Assembly: GCA_026004655.1 (NCBI GenBank)
Contig: BPJO01000004.1
Location: 124,001-188,000 of the forward strand
DNA from: Phycisphaerae bacterium
Lineage (GTDB): Bacteria > Planctomycetota > Phycisphaerae > Tepidisphaerales > Tepidisphaeraceae
DNA length: 64,000 nucleotides
Direction: 5' to 3'
Made by a program: the position numbers and the translations under genes. A model generated the notes under the pieces. The model saw only the letters and a list, made by a program, of their open reading frames with translations, made no database searches and was not told the origin of the DNA. Shown one piece after another: positions 43,683 through 53,092 of the stretch (its first letter is position 1; every line of letters starts with the position of its first letter).

Positions 43683-44861
43683 CTAGAGAGTTTGTTTATT
43701 GATGTTTTGTTCCCACTCTATGAGCAACTTTTCGAGTTGTTCCTTGAACCAGCTTCGGTCATGTGGCTGCTGATTGAAGCCGGCATGCTGGATGTCGTTG
43801 CGGACTTCGCTGACCGTTTGGAACTGCGGTGTTGCAGTTTGCCAAGATTGTTCCTGAGATTCGCGCGATTTCCGATTGAATCCTGATCCGGGATGATCGG
43901 CGTCATGGGGTGCGCCAAGTGTGATCCATCCTTCACGAAGGACGGAGATCGCTTCACTGTAGCGCCCCATTTTCTGATACAGTTTTGCCAAGGCGATGAG
44001 AGCTTGCTGCCCTGGTTTGGAAGACAACCTTGCTCCACCGGTCAGCAGCGGCTTGACCATTTCTTGCACCTGGTCGAGCACCAGTGCCAGTGCCGGCAGG
44101 TGTTGAATGACCTCGTTCTTGGTCTGTTCAATCGCATCGTAGAGTCGCTGGGCTGAAGGCTGTTCCTTTTCCTTGCCGATGAGCAACGAACCGGTTCGGA
44201 TTGTGGTGAAGTCATCACTGAAGGATTTGATCGCTCCGGCGAGCTTGGGAAGTTGTGAAAAGCCTGATTTCACACCATCATCGGCCCGTTGCTTGTTCAG
44301 TGCTCGGCCAAGGCTGTCTGTATCCGCCACAATTTGATCTGCTTGGCCGGTCCGGAGAAACATCATGAGGTTCCGCGACCAGGAGAGCACTTCCAGAAAT
44401 GGGGTCAGCTCCCAGATCGGGCTTGTGTCGCCTTGTCGATACTCCCCGTAGACCACGCGGATCTTGGGTGGAGTCGACAGAACCGACTGAATGTACTGAA
44501 TGCAGGCGGCCGCGAAGAACGGCTGCATCCGAAAACCGTGGGTGATGTCCAGCAGGACGGGACTGTCACTGGCGTCGATCACCTCGACGATGGTTCCGAA
44601 CATTCGCCAGAGTTGATGTGGTTCGCCACCGGTCGGGACAGGAACTTGTTCAGGAACAGGGTGTCCAGAGCCTGACAACACTTGGGCAAGTGCATTCCCA
44701 TGCTGGTTCCAGGCCTCCGCCGTCGCGATCAGGCGGATCTCGTTCGCCCGGTTGAACTCTGCCAAAGCATGAGCCACATACCGCGTTCGGCAAGTGCTGC
44801 CCTCGAAAGAGTAGGTCGTCTCATCGTATTTGCCCGTACCGAGAAAGCTAATCAGTCGCAT
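43683..44861 (-). CDS. csx1: Csx1-family CARF-HEPN ribonuclease
   Basis: This 392-residue protein belongs to the TM1812/Csx1 group. The CARF domain starts MRLISFLGTGKYDETTY, and the second loop is VLLDITHGFRMQPFFAAACI near residue 108. The C-terminal HEPN domain carries the RNase motif RNDIQH (R-x4-H) near residue 354. Such enzymes degrade RNA when cyclic oligoadenylate binds the CARF site. The start at 44861 matches the family; the frame runs on to 44894 inside cmr6. It begins 8 bp after the cmr6 stop, so it is co-transcribed with the Cmr genes. Confidence 0.88.
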   Translation of the reverse strand: MRLISFLGTGKYDETTYSFEGSTCRTRYVAHALAEFNRANEIRLIATAEAWNQHGNALAQVLSGSGHPVPEQVPVPTGGEPHQLWRMFGTIVEVIDASDSPVLLDITHGFRMQPFFAAACIQYIQSVLSTPPKIRVVYGEYRQGDTSPIWELTPFLEVLSWSRNLMMFLRTGQADQIVADTDSLGRALNKQRADDGVKSGFSQLPKLAGAIKSFSDDFTTIRTGSLLIGKEKEQPSAQRLYDAIEQTKNEVIQHLPALALVLDQVQEMVKPLLTGGARLSSKPGQQALIALAKLYQKMGRYSEAISVLREGWITLGAPHDADHPGSGFNRKSRESQEQSWQTATPQFQTVSEVRNDIQHAGFNQQPHDRSWFKEQLEKLLIEWEQNINKQTL

Positions 44862-44869
44862 AGAGTGAC

Positions 44870-45892
44870 TCACTTCCCTGAGGGTTGTGGCCATTTGAAC
44901 GCTGCCTCGCGATTATTGACGGATGCGATCACGAGTTTGACCACATCGCCCGGTTTCGCATCGGCGGGCACTTGGTCGCTGTTCTGAATTGGGCCTGACT
45001 GCGAATACCCCTTGATCTGGGCACGCCAGCCGCCTTTCTTCGTCTTCTCTTCCAGCAAAACAGCTTCCACAATATCTTTAGCCTTCCCCTCGTAAGGCTC
45101 AGGTGGCGGGGGTGGAGGCGGCTCGGCGAGCCGTCCATAGCCGCTCGTTGTCTTGCCGCCGATGCCCCAATGGAACAGCGCATCACGCAAAAGTGACAGT
45201 GCGAACTCCGTCCAATTCCGGGACTTGTCACTGGTCGGACCGCACCAGCTCACCGCTACATGAAACCGCCCAGCCACGGACAGGAACGGCACCGGAGTCG
45301 GGCTGTCGAAATCCGTGGGTGGGACCGGGCCATCCATCCACTTCGGGTGGTGCGGGGTCATCACGTCCAGTTTGAGCGGCTCTTTTTCCGAATCGGGGAC
45401 GAACCAGCCGTCATGGAAAACGATACAGCCGCTGTCGTCGGTCGTCCCGAAAAGTAGTCGGTGATACTCGCCATCGTTTTTGAACTTGACTTCCGACTCT
45501 CCCCACATCTGGTTGCAGTAGTGCGCAGCCAGTCCTTTAAGGGCCGACCCAGGCAGAATGGGCATACCGTAAGTGTGGTGTAGCGTGATTCCGGTTTCAA
45601 GAACGTTCTCAGAACCGAGTCCGACGATGAGCCGACCGACCGTTTGCAGTTCGTTGGCCGCGGTCAGTTCCGGCAAAGACTTCTTCCATCGGTCGAAGGC
45701 TAGCTTGTAGAGTTTGTGAACCTCAGAGTTGCCGGCGGCGTTGATGGCGGCTTGGAAGATGGCACGTTTCTCCTCCGGGTTGCCGTCCTCCCCCGTCGCT
45801 TTCTCGCACAGGTAACGTTGCAACAGCAGGCCGGGATGCTGGCCTTGCGCCGCTCGTTTGTCTCGCAAATTACCAATAACCTGTCGCATCAT
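44870..45892 (-). CDS. cmr6: Type III-B RAMP protein Cmr6
   Basis: This 340-residue RAMP subunit sits at the head of the Cmr backbone and contacts the crRNA 3' side. Family marks are the strand FDRWKKSLPEL, GLGSENVLETGITLHHTYGM, the glycine loop PILPGSALKGLAAHYC and the C-terminal GIGGKTTSGYGRLAEP (glycine-rich RAMP loop) followed by a proline run. The ATG at 45892 sits in ATGATGA, overlapping the cmr5 stop by 4 bp. A C-terminal tail of about 85 residues after the proline run (EAVLLEEKTKKGGWRAQIKG) is longer than usual and looks like a small beta domain. Confidence 0.92.
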   Translation of the reverse strand: MMRQVIGNLRDKRAAQGQHPGLLLQRYLCEKATGEDGNPEEKRAIFQAAINAAGNSEVHKLYKLAFDRWKKSLPELTAANELQTVGRLIVGLGSENVLETGITLHHTYGMPILPGSALKGLAAHYCNQMWGESEVKFKNDGEYHRLLFGTTDDSGCIVFHDGWFVPDSEKEPLKLDVMTPHHPKWMDGPVPPTDFDSPTPVPFLSVAGRFHVAVSWCGPTSDKSRNWTEFALSLLRDALFHWGIGGKTTSGYGRLAEPPPPPPPEPYEGKAKDIVEAVLLEEKTKKGGWRAQIKGYSQSGPIQNSDQVPADAKPGDVVKLVIASVNNREAAFKWPQPSGK

Positions 45893-46263
45893 TCCTCCTC
45901 CCCGGCGGCGGCTTCCACGTACCGTTTCAACCAACTCGCAGCATCAATCGCATCACGGCTCAGACGGAGGTAGTCAGTCAATGGACTTTCGCGAGCATGT
46001 TCGCAGAGAGTTTTTTGTTCCGTGATTGCGGTATATCCTGCCGCTTTGAGAACGGCTTCGAGATAGCCAATGTACTCCTTATCCTGCTTAGCCAAGGCAA
46101 ACGCTACGGCCTGAGCGAGCCCACAGGTGTGGATCAAGGCCGGGAACTTCTTGACGGTGGTAACGAACTCCTTGTCCGGTTTCCGCGTACCGTTCTTGGT
46201 GTGTCTCGCGATTTGAGCATACGCCGCTTGGGCCAGGCGTTGGCTTCGGGTGTGAACGCTCAT
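45889..46263 (-). CDS. cmr5: Type III-B small subunit Cmr5
   Basis: This 124-residue helical protein forms the small-subunit filament of the Cmr complex. It begins SVHTRSQRLAQAAYAQIARH, followed by KKFPALIHTCGLAQAVAFAL, and ends SRDAIDAASWLKRYVEAAAG, all characteristic of Cmr5. Start and stop overlap both neighbours by 4 bp (ATGA with cmr4 and cmr6). The frame is open upstream but the conserved N-terminus starts at 46263. Confidence 0.93.
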   Translation of the reverse strand: MSVHTRSQRLAQAAYAQIARHTKNGTRKPDKEFVTTVKKFPALIHTCGLAQAVAFALAKQDKEYIGYLEAVLKAAGYTAITEQKTLCEHARESPLTDYLRLSRDAIDAASWLKRYVEAAAGEEE

Positions 46264-47153
46264 TGTCCACCTCCAGTCACTTCTGAAAACACACACTGGA
46301 CTTGTCCACGTCCGACGGTTGCTTTGCCGCCAATCTGCAGATTCACGGATCCTTTGGCAAATTCATCGAGTAACTTTTGGGAGTCAACAATCTCACTATT
46401 CTTACCAAAAATTCGGTCGCATTGGATCAGGCCCATCAGGATCGTCTCGGCGGGCAATGATTCTTCTGTCCAGAGGGCACCTTGAGCGACGGTTTTTGTA
46501 TCGTCATTGATCCGCACTCGGGTGTGGACCTCCGTTCCGGTTTCGCAGAGGAAGTCGAAGGCGGAATCCGGGAGGACGACGAACCGCTTCTGAAACTCGT
46601 TGGCCCACGGATCTTCCTTGCCAAAAACCCATTCACCGATCTTTGCGGCCCAAGCCGTCGCAGTGTTGCACTCGATGGCCGAGAAGTCGAGGTCTTCCAG
46701 GTAGATGTGCTTGTCTTCCACCAAAGCCGTTCCCGTCGCGTGGTGCGCTTGGTTGTCCGGTAGTTCTTTGGGCGCTTCGGGTAGATCTTTCACTCCGGCG
46801 AGGCTCAGCGTCCGCCGAAGCATTTGTAAACATAACGGTGACGTGGCCCAGGCGAACGTGCCGCGGAAGCTCCGCACCGGCAGGCAGACGAGCTTGGCAT
46901 CGGTCGGGATCAAGGCGCCGGAATTGGCTGATTCACCGTCCTTGTCTGCACGACCGAATGCGAGTTCGATCCATTCCTTTTTCTGCTGGGCTGCCCAGTC
47001 ACGCCAGACACCCTTGATACTCGATCCGCGGACGATCGGCCATCCGGTAACGCCGTCGCGGTCGATCGGCAGGTCGATGTAGCCGACGCCACGCCCGACA
47101 CCAGGATGAGTCGGGCTAAGGCAATGCAACCAATAAAGTCTTGAATTAGGCAT
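46260..47153 (-). CDS. cmr4: Type III-B RAMP protein Cmr4
   Basis: This 297-residue Cas7-like protein is the repeated backbone subunit that cuts target RNA. Its N-terminus is YWLHCLSPTHPGVGRGVGYI, followed by DGVTGWPIVRGSSIKGVWRD, GALIPTDAKLVCLPVRSFRG and the C-terminal glycine-rich loop LQIGGKATVGRGQVQC. An acidic residue in the LPIDRDGVTG region is the usual catalytic aspartate. ATG at 47153 begins the family sequence with AAAGGATG upstream; the frame runs on to 47192. Its stop overlaps the cmr5 start by 4 bp; cmr3 ends 23 bp upstream. Confidence 0.94.
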   Translation of the reverse strand: MPNSRLYWLHCLSPTHPGVGRGVGYIDLPIDRDGVTGWPIVRGSSIKGVWRDWAAQQKKEWIELAFGRADKDGESANSGALIPTDAKLVCLPVRSFRGTFAWATSPLCLQMLRRTLSLAGVKDLPEAPKELPDNQAHHATGTALVEDKHIYLEDLDFSAIECNTATAWAAKIGEWVFGKEDPWANEFQKRFVVLPDSAFDFLCETGTEVHTRVRINDDTKTVAQGALWTEESLPAETILMGLIQCDRIFGKNSEIVDSQKLLDEFAKGSVNLQIGGKATVGRGQVQCVFSEVTGGGQ

Positions 47154-47176
47154 GATGATGTCATCCTTTCTTTTTA

Positions 47177-48343
47177 TTACCACGTTCCCCACACGGCCAA
47201 ACCAAATCCATCGCGTCGTTCTTGTGAATCGTCACTGATCGGCTGAAGCCAGAAGTCAGTAAGTTTGGCGGCTGCGGATTTTTCGCATTCGAAGAAATAC
47301 ACACTTCCTGCCGACGCCATCCGACGAATGGGTTTAGGCCCACGGGGTTGACCATTTATAGCGGCCAATGACCAACCGGAGACGGCTTTCCAACGACCGA
47401 TGCTTGCACCTACGAGTTTCAACTTGGTAAATGGTTCTTGACTGAGGTCGGGCAGCCATCCTTTCCTGAAAATTGCAGGTGTTGCAAGTATCATGCGAAC
47501 CCGTGTGGTCGTTTGAAGACAATCCCGAATCTGATCTGGGCACACCCATCCAGTGACTTGCTTTTGACATCCCTGCCAATGAACCAGCCGACGCTCTCCG
47601 CCGAGCGGGTGATTCATACTGAATGATGGATCGATTTTTAACGATAGTTCTGAATCAGGAATGCTTACGCGTGTCGATAAATGAATCGGGGCAAATCTTT
47701 CGGATAAGGGTTTTGTGCTTGCTACATTAAAGCGTGGTAAGTGGGTGAGATTGAGTCCAACCGTTGAAAAGATCTCTCCTTCGGCAGCCGCCCCGCGTTC
47801 GGTATCGAGGCGGACGTGATCGCGGGTTTCCTGAAGCGGGCCGCGCAAGAATGAAGAGTCGAACGACACGTTCTTGCCTAGCAACCACTCGGTGTACTTT
47901 CCCACCGGCCACCAGGCTGGAACTTCGGCTGGCTTGAAGTCGTTGCTTGCTTGCGATTCAGAGAGCATGACCGGTCTCAAGCCATCCTCCGGCAGATCAC
48001 ATCCGCCTGTGGTGGTCGATTGCGGAACGACACGGTGCAGGAACTTGATTCCCTTACCGTTCTCGTCTGGCTCCGCAACGGCATCGTTCGGTGCAGGCAG
48101 ATATAACTCGCCACCATGAACGGGAAACACCCCGGCGACAGCAGTCTGCAGCAACCGCTGGGGGATATCACCGGCGAAATTCTCAGATCCGGCCTTGACC
48201 AGTGCCGTACGGAACGATCCAGCAACAACAGACGGCAATAACCAGGGTAGTCCGCGCATTCGGTTGCCTTGTCTTGCTCCAAAGGGTCGACCATCCCGGG
48301 ATACCAAGGCATCATGAGCTGCTAATTCGAGAAATATATTCAT
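47177..48343 (-). CDS. cmr3: Type III-B RAMP protein Cmr3
   Basis: This 388-residue Cas5-like protein binds the crRNA 5' handle next to Cmr2. The first 25 residues (FLELAAHDALVSRDGRPFGA) are a Cmr3 hallmark, followed by RGLPWLLPSVVAGSFRTALV and VHGGELYLPAPNDAV. The end has AAINGQPRGPKPIRRMASAG and GSVYFFE, the expected glycine-rich RAMP loop. ATG at 48343 has AAGGAGG upstream and overlaps the cmr2 stop by 4 bp. Confidence 0.93.
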   Translation of the reverse strand: MNIFLELAAHDALVSRDGRPFGARQGNRMRGLPWLLPSVVAGSFRTALVKAGSENFAGDIPQRLLQTAVAGVFPVHGGELYLPAPNDAVAEPDENGKGIKFLHRVVPQSTTTGGCDLPEDGLRPVMLSESQASNDFKPAEVPAWWPVGKYTEWLLGKNVSFDSSFLRGPLQETRDHVRLDTERGAAAEGEIFSTVGLNLTHLPRFNVASTKPLSERFAPIHLSTRVSIPDSELSLKIDPSFSMNHPLGGERRLVHWQGCQKQVTGWVCPDQIRDCLQTTTRVRMILATPAIFRKGWLPDLSQEPFTKLKLVGASIGRWKAVSGWSLAAINGQPRGPKPIRRMASAGSVYFFECEKSAAAKLTDFWLQPISDDSQERRDGFGLAVWGTW

Positions 48344-50022
48344 ACTCTCACCTCCTTAGCTTTGAATTTCTGTATGGAAGCTTGTCTTAGTGATTCCGCG
48401 ATCTGGCGAGCGACGAGAAACTCATGTGCCAGATGCATCAGCTTGTCAGCGTCCATCGCGTCAATGAAATCGGATAGTGCTGCTTTTACCGTGCCTGATC
48501 CTCGAGACGTCTTTCTGGAAATCACCCGGTAGAGATCTTGTTGAATAGCATCGGCTACGTCCGTATTCCAATTTTTGTAGAGAGTCGCCATCGTCTGCAG
48601 CTCATAAGGTAACCGTGTCGGGATAATGCCGTCGTTCATCAAGTTGGCGAATCGTTCCAGGCGTTGATCTGGGTTGCCACTCCACTTCGACCGCACGACG
48701 ACTGGCGCACCGCCACGCTTGTGCAGATGGACTGCCAGGCCGTCGCGGTCGGGTTTCTTGGCGGCCTTCTCGGCGGCCCGGCCGTAGTCGAGCAGGTCTT
48801 CGAGGTTCTCCATGAAGTGGCCAATGGCGATGCCGACGGACAAGGTCGGGTTGCCGTACTTCGCCAGCCGCTTTCCGAAATCATCGTGGAGCTTGCGGGC
48901 ACAACTCAGGCACTTGTCCACGGGCAGAAACGCCAGCACGTCATCCCCACCGGCGTAGACCAACACTCCGCTGTGGTCGTTGACGATCGTCCGTGCGGAG
49001 TTTGCGAACCCGGCCAGGGTATTCGAGAACTCCCGGTGCGCATCTGCGGATCCCAACGCGGAGATAGCCGCCCCCATTTTGTCGCCGTCCGCGACGAGGA
49101 CAGCAAGATAGGGATTGGGCTGCGAGAGGCGTTCCAGCGCATCTTGGATGTCCGCGATGCTGAGCCGGTCTTCCTCATCTACTTCTTGTTCCCACTCATG
49201 GTGCCGGCTGACATAGACGGCCGTGCCTTCGTAGGGGAAATCCTTGAACTGCTGAAAGACCTCTCCATCCAGTCGATGCAAAACAGTCGGAGGAAGTTCT
49301 TGGCAAGCTTTGATCAAATCAGAGAATGCTTGCTTGCCGATATTGCCTCGAATCCAGGGATCACACGCGACCCGAGACACCGACGGATAGGACCGGTTGC
49401 CCCCAGCCACGCGCTTGACCAGACCGACGATGTCGAGTTGTTCCCCTTCACGGAGGCGAAGCCGAGCACGAAATCGCTCGGGCCATCGTTCGCGTGCGGG
49501 GTCTTTCAGCACCGATTCCCGTTGTCCGTCCAGGGAGGACTTGGGCACGCCGGCCCGCCCCTTCGCCGGCAGAAAGTCCCGGCAGTTCTTGCGTCCCGCC
49601 AACAGCCGCATCAGCTTTCCACGATCCGCCTTGTAGTCTCCGGTTTGCTGCACCCAGGCCGCGTAGAACTCGATGACATCGTCCTTCTGGTCGTTCCAGA
49701 TGTCCTGGCGGATTACGCCGGAAGCCTGTTGCCAGGCATCATCAACAAACCGCTTCCAACAATCCTGAGCGGCTTGTTTCGCCTTGGCCGCCACGTCCCT
49801 CGGCTCTCCAGATGGCAATTCCGCCAAGATGACGTTGGCGACGTTCTCCGCGTCGGAAGACGCCGGGAAGATGAGCTTCCCTCCGTCGGCTTCGACGGAC
49901 TTGGCCACCGCCCGACTGATTTCGGAGAGCAGGTACGAACCGAACCACAGGTCGCGGGTCCGCCTTGCTGCAGCGATGAACTCCTGTACAGGACCGACAC
50001 TAATGGTGAGTAAGTGGCTCAT
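48340..50022 (-). CDS. cmr2: Type III-B Cas10/Cmr2, cyclase intact, no HD domain
   Basis: This 560-residue large subunit makes cyclic oligoadenylate when target RNA is bound. It starts with LTISVGPVQEFIAAARRTRD, the first palm-domain part of Cmr2, so the N-terminal HD nuclease domain found in Cas10 proteins is absent. The cyclase motif GGDD is at residues 358-361 (SGVLVYAGGDDVLAF). The preceding palm motif is LVADGDKMGAAI near residue 309. It therefore should signal to Csx1 and the CARF-RelE protein but not cut DNA through HD. Start overlaps the end of cmr1 by 4 bp with GGAGGTGA upstream. Confidence 0.94.
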   Translation of the reverse strand: MSHLLTISVGPVQEFIAAARRTRDLWFGSYLLSEISRAVAKSVEADGGKLIFPASSDAENVANVILAELPSGEPRDVAAKAKQAAQDCWKRFVDDAWQQASGVIRQDIWNDQKDDVIEFYAAWVQQTGDYKADRGKLMRLLAGRKNCRDFLPAKGRAGVPKSSLDGQRESVLKDPARERWPERFRARLRLREGEQLDIVGLVKRVAGGNRSYPSVSRVACDPWIRGNIGKQAFSDLIKACQELPPTVLHRLDGEVFQQFKDFPYEGTAVYVSRHHEWEQEVDEEDRLSIADIQDALERLSQPNPYLAVLVADGDKMGAAISALGSADAHREFSNTLAGFANSARTIVNDHSGVLVYAGGDDVLAFLPVDKCLSCARKLHDDFGKRLAKYGNPTLSVGIAIGHFMENLEDLLDYGRAAEKAAKKPDRDGLAVHLHKRGGAPVVVRSKWSGNPDQRLERFANLMNDGIIPTRLPYELQTMATLYKNWNTDVADAIQQDLYRVISRKTSRGSGTVKAALSDFIDAMDADKLMHLAHEFLVARQIAESLRQASIQKFKAKEVRV

Positions 50023-51382
50023 CGCGTCACCTCCGTGAAGCCTTGAGACTTGGCATAAGCGAGGAACGCTTCGAGAGCGGAACCGTTCGGCGACCCCGCC
50101 AGGGGAGAATTCGGATAGTTCGACAGGCGCGGATCGCGGATCACCGTTGTGGGTGGGAGGCCGCGACGAAGATCCACTCCCGTGAGAGCAGGCGTCTTTA
50201 GCCGCAGGATGAGAGGAACCGCCTTGCCGCTCTGCAACGCCAGCGGTTTAAGGATCAGCGGACTGGCCATCCGTTCGCGCTTTCCTTCAGGGCCAGCGGA
50301 TGGATATAAAACCGTATCCGGCGGATCGTCCTTATCTTTGAAGTGGAAGACGATCGGCAGACCGAGTTCCGCTCTCGGGAAGGCATCGTCGGGAATGCGC
50401 GGAAGCCGAGCGTGACGAGCAATCCGACGACCAGTCACTCGGCGAATGGTCTCCGGCTCCGGCCAGCGCGAGCGACCGGGGCGATTGGGCTGACTGCCGG
50501 GATTCCGCCCCAGTCCTTCACCTTGACGGAAATGTCGAAAGCGACCGATCAGCCAGTCCCAGACCGGAATCGCATCCGCGGGTTGCTCAACGGTCCGCAC
50601 ACTGACGCTTTCGGCCATCGTCGGCCATTCCCGCTCTGGGAACAGTGTTGGCATGTATCGCAGCCACATCGCCTTCAGGTCATCTTTGTTCTTCGGTGCC
50701 AAGGTGTTGCATTTGATCGCCCCGCAGCCTCGCCGCGTCCGGCTGCCCAGGCCGCCGAAGTTCACCCACGCCCAGAGTGCCGGCTCGACCTCTTTAACGA
50801 AGTCGATACGCTTGTCGCAGATGACGGTGAGCCGGAACTTCGCACTTGGGATGTGGTAAGCCGGCTCGACTTCTGGCTTGCAGCCAGGTTCGATTCGCTT
50901 GGCTTTCTCCCCCTGGAATGGGAACAGAGCATAAGTGACTGGCTTTGGGACGTACTCGGTACCCCAGTGTCTCTCCTCAGGTATTGACAAACGGCTCGTT
51001 CCATACAAGGTCGTGTCGTGCTTGTTTGTTTTCCCTTGGGGCTTGTATTCATAATGAGCGCATTGCACGGGCTTATCGGTCCCGCACGTCCTCCACGCGA
51101 ACTTGCACGCGGCTCGCCTGCGTGGTGTCGCCCCAGACCGCCGACTGGGCGGCGCGGAGTCTCCGCGATCGTCCGGTACTGGGCGCCCACCGTCGCCCGC
51201 CACCAGAACTGCAACTGGCCGCGGATCGAGGTCGGGCGGATCGGAAAGCTCGGATCATTGACCCGCGTCTCCACACCGCCGCCGAACATCGGCGTGATCA
51301 GTTCGATGTCATAGGTATGGGTATTTACACGGGGAACCGGGGGTTTGGATGGGCATGCCGGTATGTCTTGTGGCTTCGGCAT
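50019..51382 (-). pseudogene. cmr1: Type III-B RAMP protein Cmr1, interrupted by two frameshifts
   Basis: Cmr1 sequence is present but spread over three frames. The N-terminus runs from ATG 51382 (strong AGGAAGGAG upstream) through YDIELITPMFGGG and RGQLQFWWRATVGAQYRTIA. It then must shift near 51160-51165 to continue AAQSAVWGDTTQASRVQVRV, and shift again near 51084-51092 to continue CGTDKPVQCAHYEYKPQGK. From there the frame is open to the stop at 50019, including VNFGGLGSRTRRGCGAIKC. Each shift amounts to one extra base. There is no slippery sequence, so it is either a decaying gene or assembly error. Cmr1 normally captures the 3' end of target RNA. Confidence 0.85.
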
Positions 51383-51396
51383 AAAAACTCCTTCCT

Positions 51397-53082
51397 TTAT
51401 TCCATGGATAACTTTGAAGATGGGTCTACTCTCGCCAGCAACCCCAAGCCGCAGTGTCTTCCTGCGCCGATCGTGATCGGACCGGGAACAGGATAATCCG
51501 CAGGGATCCAACGGCTGTTCGGATCATTCGGATTTTCCCGTCGTCCGAACCGGATGTTGATATGGACGGCTGTGCGTCCGACCAGATGATCCGGCCGTAG
51601 ATAACCGATCTCAACCCGCTTCGAAGGGTCATTAGAATCCCTTTGGTATTTGTGTGCACTTAGCATCTTGGGGAAATAACTGAATGCACCCCATTCGAAC
51701 TCGCACGGTTGTTCGATCCCTGATTGCGCAAGCGAGATTCTTATCTGTTCGGTAATCTCGATACGATCGAGTACTTCGATCACCTTGCCGTCCGGGAGGG
51801 TCTTTTTGATCTTGTCGACGTGTCGATTCAGTATGATCGGTGTGACACTGGCCCATTCATAACTTTCGCGGATGTAGGCATCGCGTACGCCGTCCTTTTT
51901 TCGGCTTGGAATTCGCTGAAGCAGTGTCGGGTGCGGAAGCCTGACATCCGGATATTTGGGATCGGGCCTGAGTATTTCCCCGTTAAGACGTTGGGCAAGA
52001 TACTCCAGCCAGTCTTCATCACCCATAGGCGCAATGATCATGACGCGTCGAACGGCTGGGTTGGTATGACGATGTCCGATCGAAGGCAATGGCACATAGG
52101 AAAACCGCGGATGGGGTGGGGCGTCTGGATCGCGGTTATCAGTAAAATGTCCTGCGACATACTGCTTTACCCACTGTTCATGGGAGTTTCCACGCAGGTC
52201 CCTGGGCGGGTACTTTTTCATCAGCTCGATCGCTAAGTGCTTGACCATTCCGGCGATATGAATGAGCTTCGCCTGCGGATAGGAGACCGTATCTTCGTTT
52301 TCGTCAACGAGTTTGAAGATTGCGTAGGGACGGGATTGGGGTCGTTCGGTGTCGGAGTATGTGACAACATCGAATGCTGTTGCAGTCAAGGGAGGTGGAG
52401 ATGTCCACTGATTGCCCTGCAGTCGTGCGAGAAATCTTTCGTACCGACGCTCGAGTGCTTTGATTGAGTCTTGGCGAGGTGCTCGCAAGCGTATACCGCC
52501 TCGGGTTGTCGGAATGAATCGTTGGCCGAGTAGTTGTGAGGCACTTTGCTGATCGATCAGTGTGGCATCGGCAATTACCTGGTCGATTCCCCAACCGAGG
52601 GAGTAGATGGATCGGACACTTGGGAGAATGGTCTCGAGTAGGGAGTTCGGATTCACCTGCAAATCTTTCAATGGATAAAGGTAGTGAAGCGTCGGAAGAT
52701 CATTACCGATGGTTTCAATTCGGTAGGGTCGATAGTTTTTCTCGGTACGATGTTCGGCAATACTGGCACTGCTATTATCACGATACCATTTGGCTGCGAC
52801 AAGATCGGCATGGTTGTGAGGAACATAAGTTTTGAATCCCACATCACTTAAAGTTGCTCGCGGCGCAACTATACTCGGGCGGATCAGTTCGAGAACATGT
52901 AGTGAGTTTCGTAGTTCCGGAGCGAGTGGCTTTCCTCTTGCTCGCGAGCAAGCTGCGTTCAGCAGTGCTTGCAACACTCGCATGGGAGAAGGTGGCCACT
53001 CCGGCTGTTCCCCGTCACCCCGGCCGTGAAAGCGTGGTTCGGGATGAATGAAACGGATGCTAATGCAGAGGTTCGTTCTCAT
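51397..53082 (-). CDS. csb2: Type I-G/I-U Cas5-Cas6 fusion Csb2, module 2
   Basis: This 561-residue Csb2-family (GSU0054-type) protein combines a Cas5-like crRNA handle binder and a Cas6-like endonuclease. The N-terminus has CISIRFIHPEPRFHG and WPPSPMRVLQALLNA, both hallmarks of Csb2. A conserved loop IYSLGWGIDQVIADATLI lies in the middle. The C-terminal RAMP-like loop is GPITIGAGRHCGLGLLARV. No cas6 of its own accompanies the Cmr genes, so this may process crRNA for more than one complex. ATG at 53082 has AAAGGAG upstream. It lies 10 bp after csb1 and 14 bp before cmr1, so the I-G and III-B modules are one transcription unit. Confidence 0.9.
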   Translation of the reverse strand: MRTNLCISIRFIHPEPRFHGRGDGEQPEWPPSPMRVLQALLNAACSRARGKPLAPELRNSLHVLELIRPSIVAPRATLSDVGFKTYVPHNHADLVAAKWYRDNSSASIAEHRTEKNYRPYRIETIGNDLPTLHYLYPLKDLQVNPNSLLETILPSVRSIYSLGWGIDQVIADATLIDQQSASQLLGQRFIPTTRGGIRLRAPRQDSIKALERRYERFLARLQGNQWTSPPPLTATAFDVVTYSDTERPQSRPYAIFKLVDENEDTVSYPQAKLIHIAGMVKHLAIELMKKYPPRDLRGNSHEQWVKQYVAGHFTDNRDPDAPPHPRFSYVPLPSIGHRHTNPAVRRVMIIAPMGDEDWLEYLAQRLNGEILRPDPKYPDVRLPHPTLLQRIPSRKKDGVRDAYIRESYEWASVTPIILNRHVDKIKKTLPDGKVIEVLDRIEITEQIRISLAQSGIEQPCEFEWGAFSYFPKMLSAHKYQRDSNDPSKRVEIGYLRPDHLVGRTAVHINIRFGRRENPNDPNSRWIPADYPVPGPITIGAGRHCGLGLLARVDPSSKLSME

Positions 53083-53092
53083 TCATTCTCCT

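Noticed and set aside
48664-50013. 449-codon frame on the plus strand, antisense to cmr2
   Set aside because: It is a shadow of the well-supported cmr2 gene with no domain or motif.
51084-51165. Programmed frameshifting as an explanation for cmr1
   Set aside because: Neither shift point has a slippery heptamer or a downstream structure that I can see, and two separate shifts would be needed.
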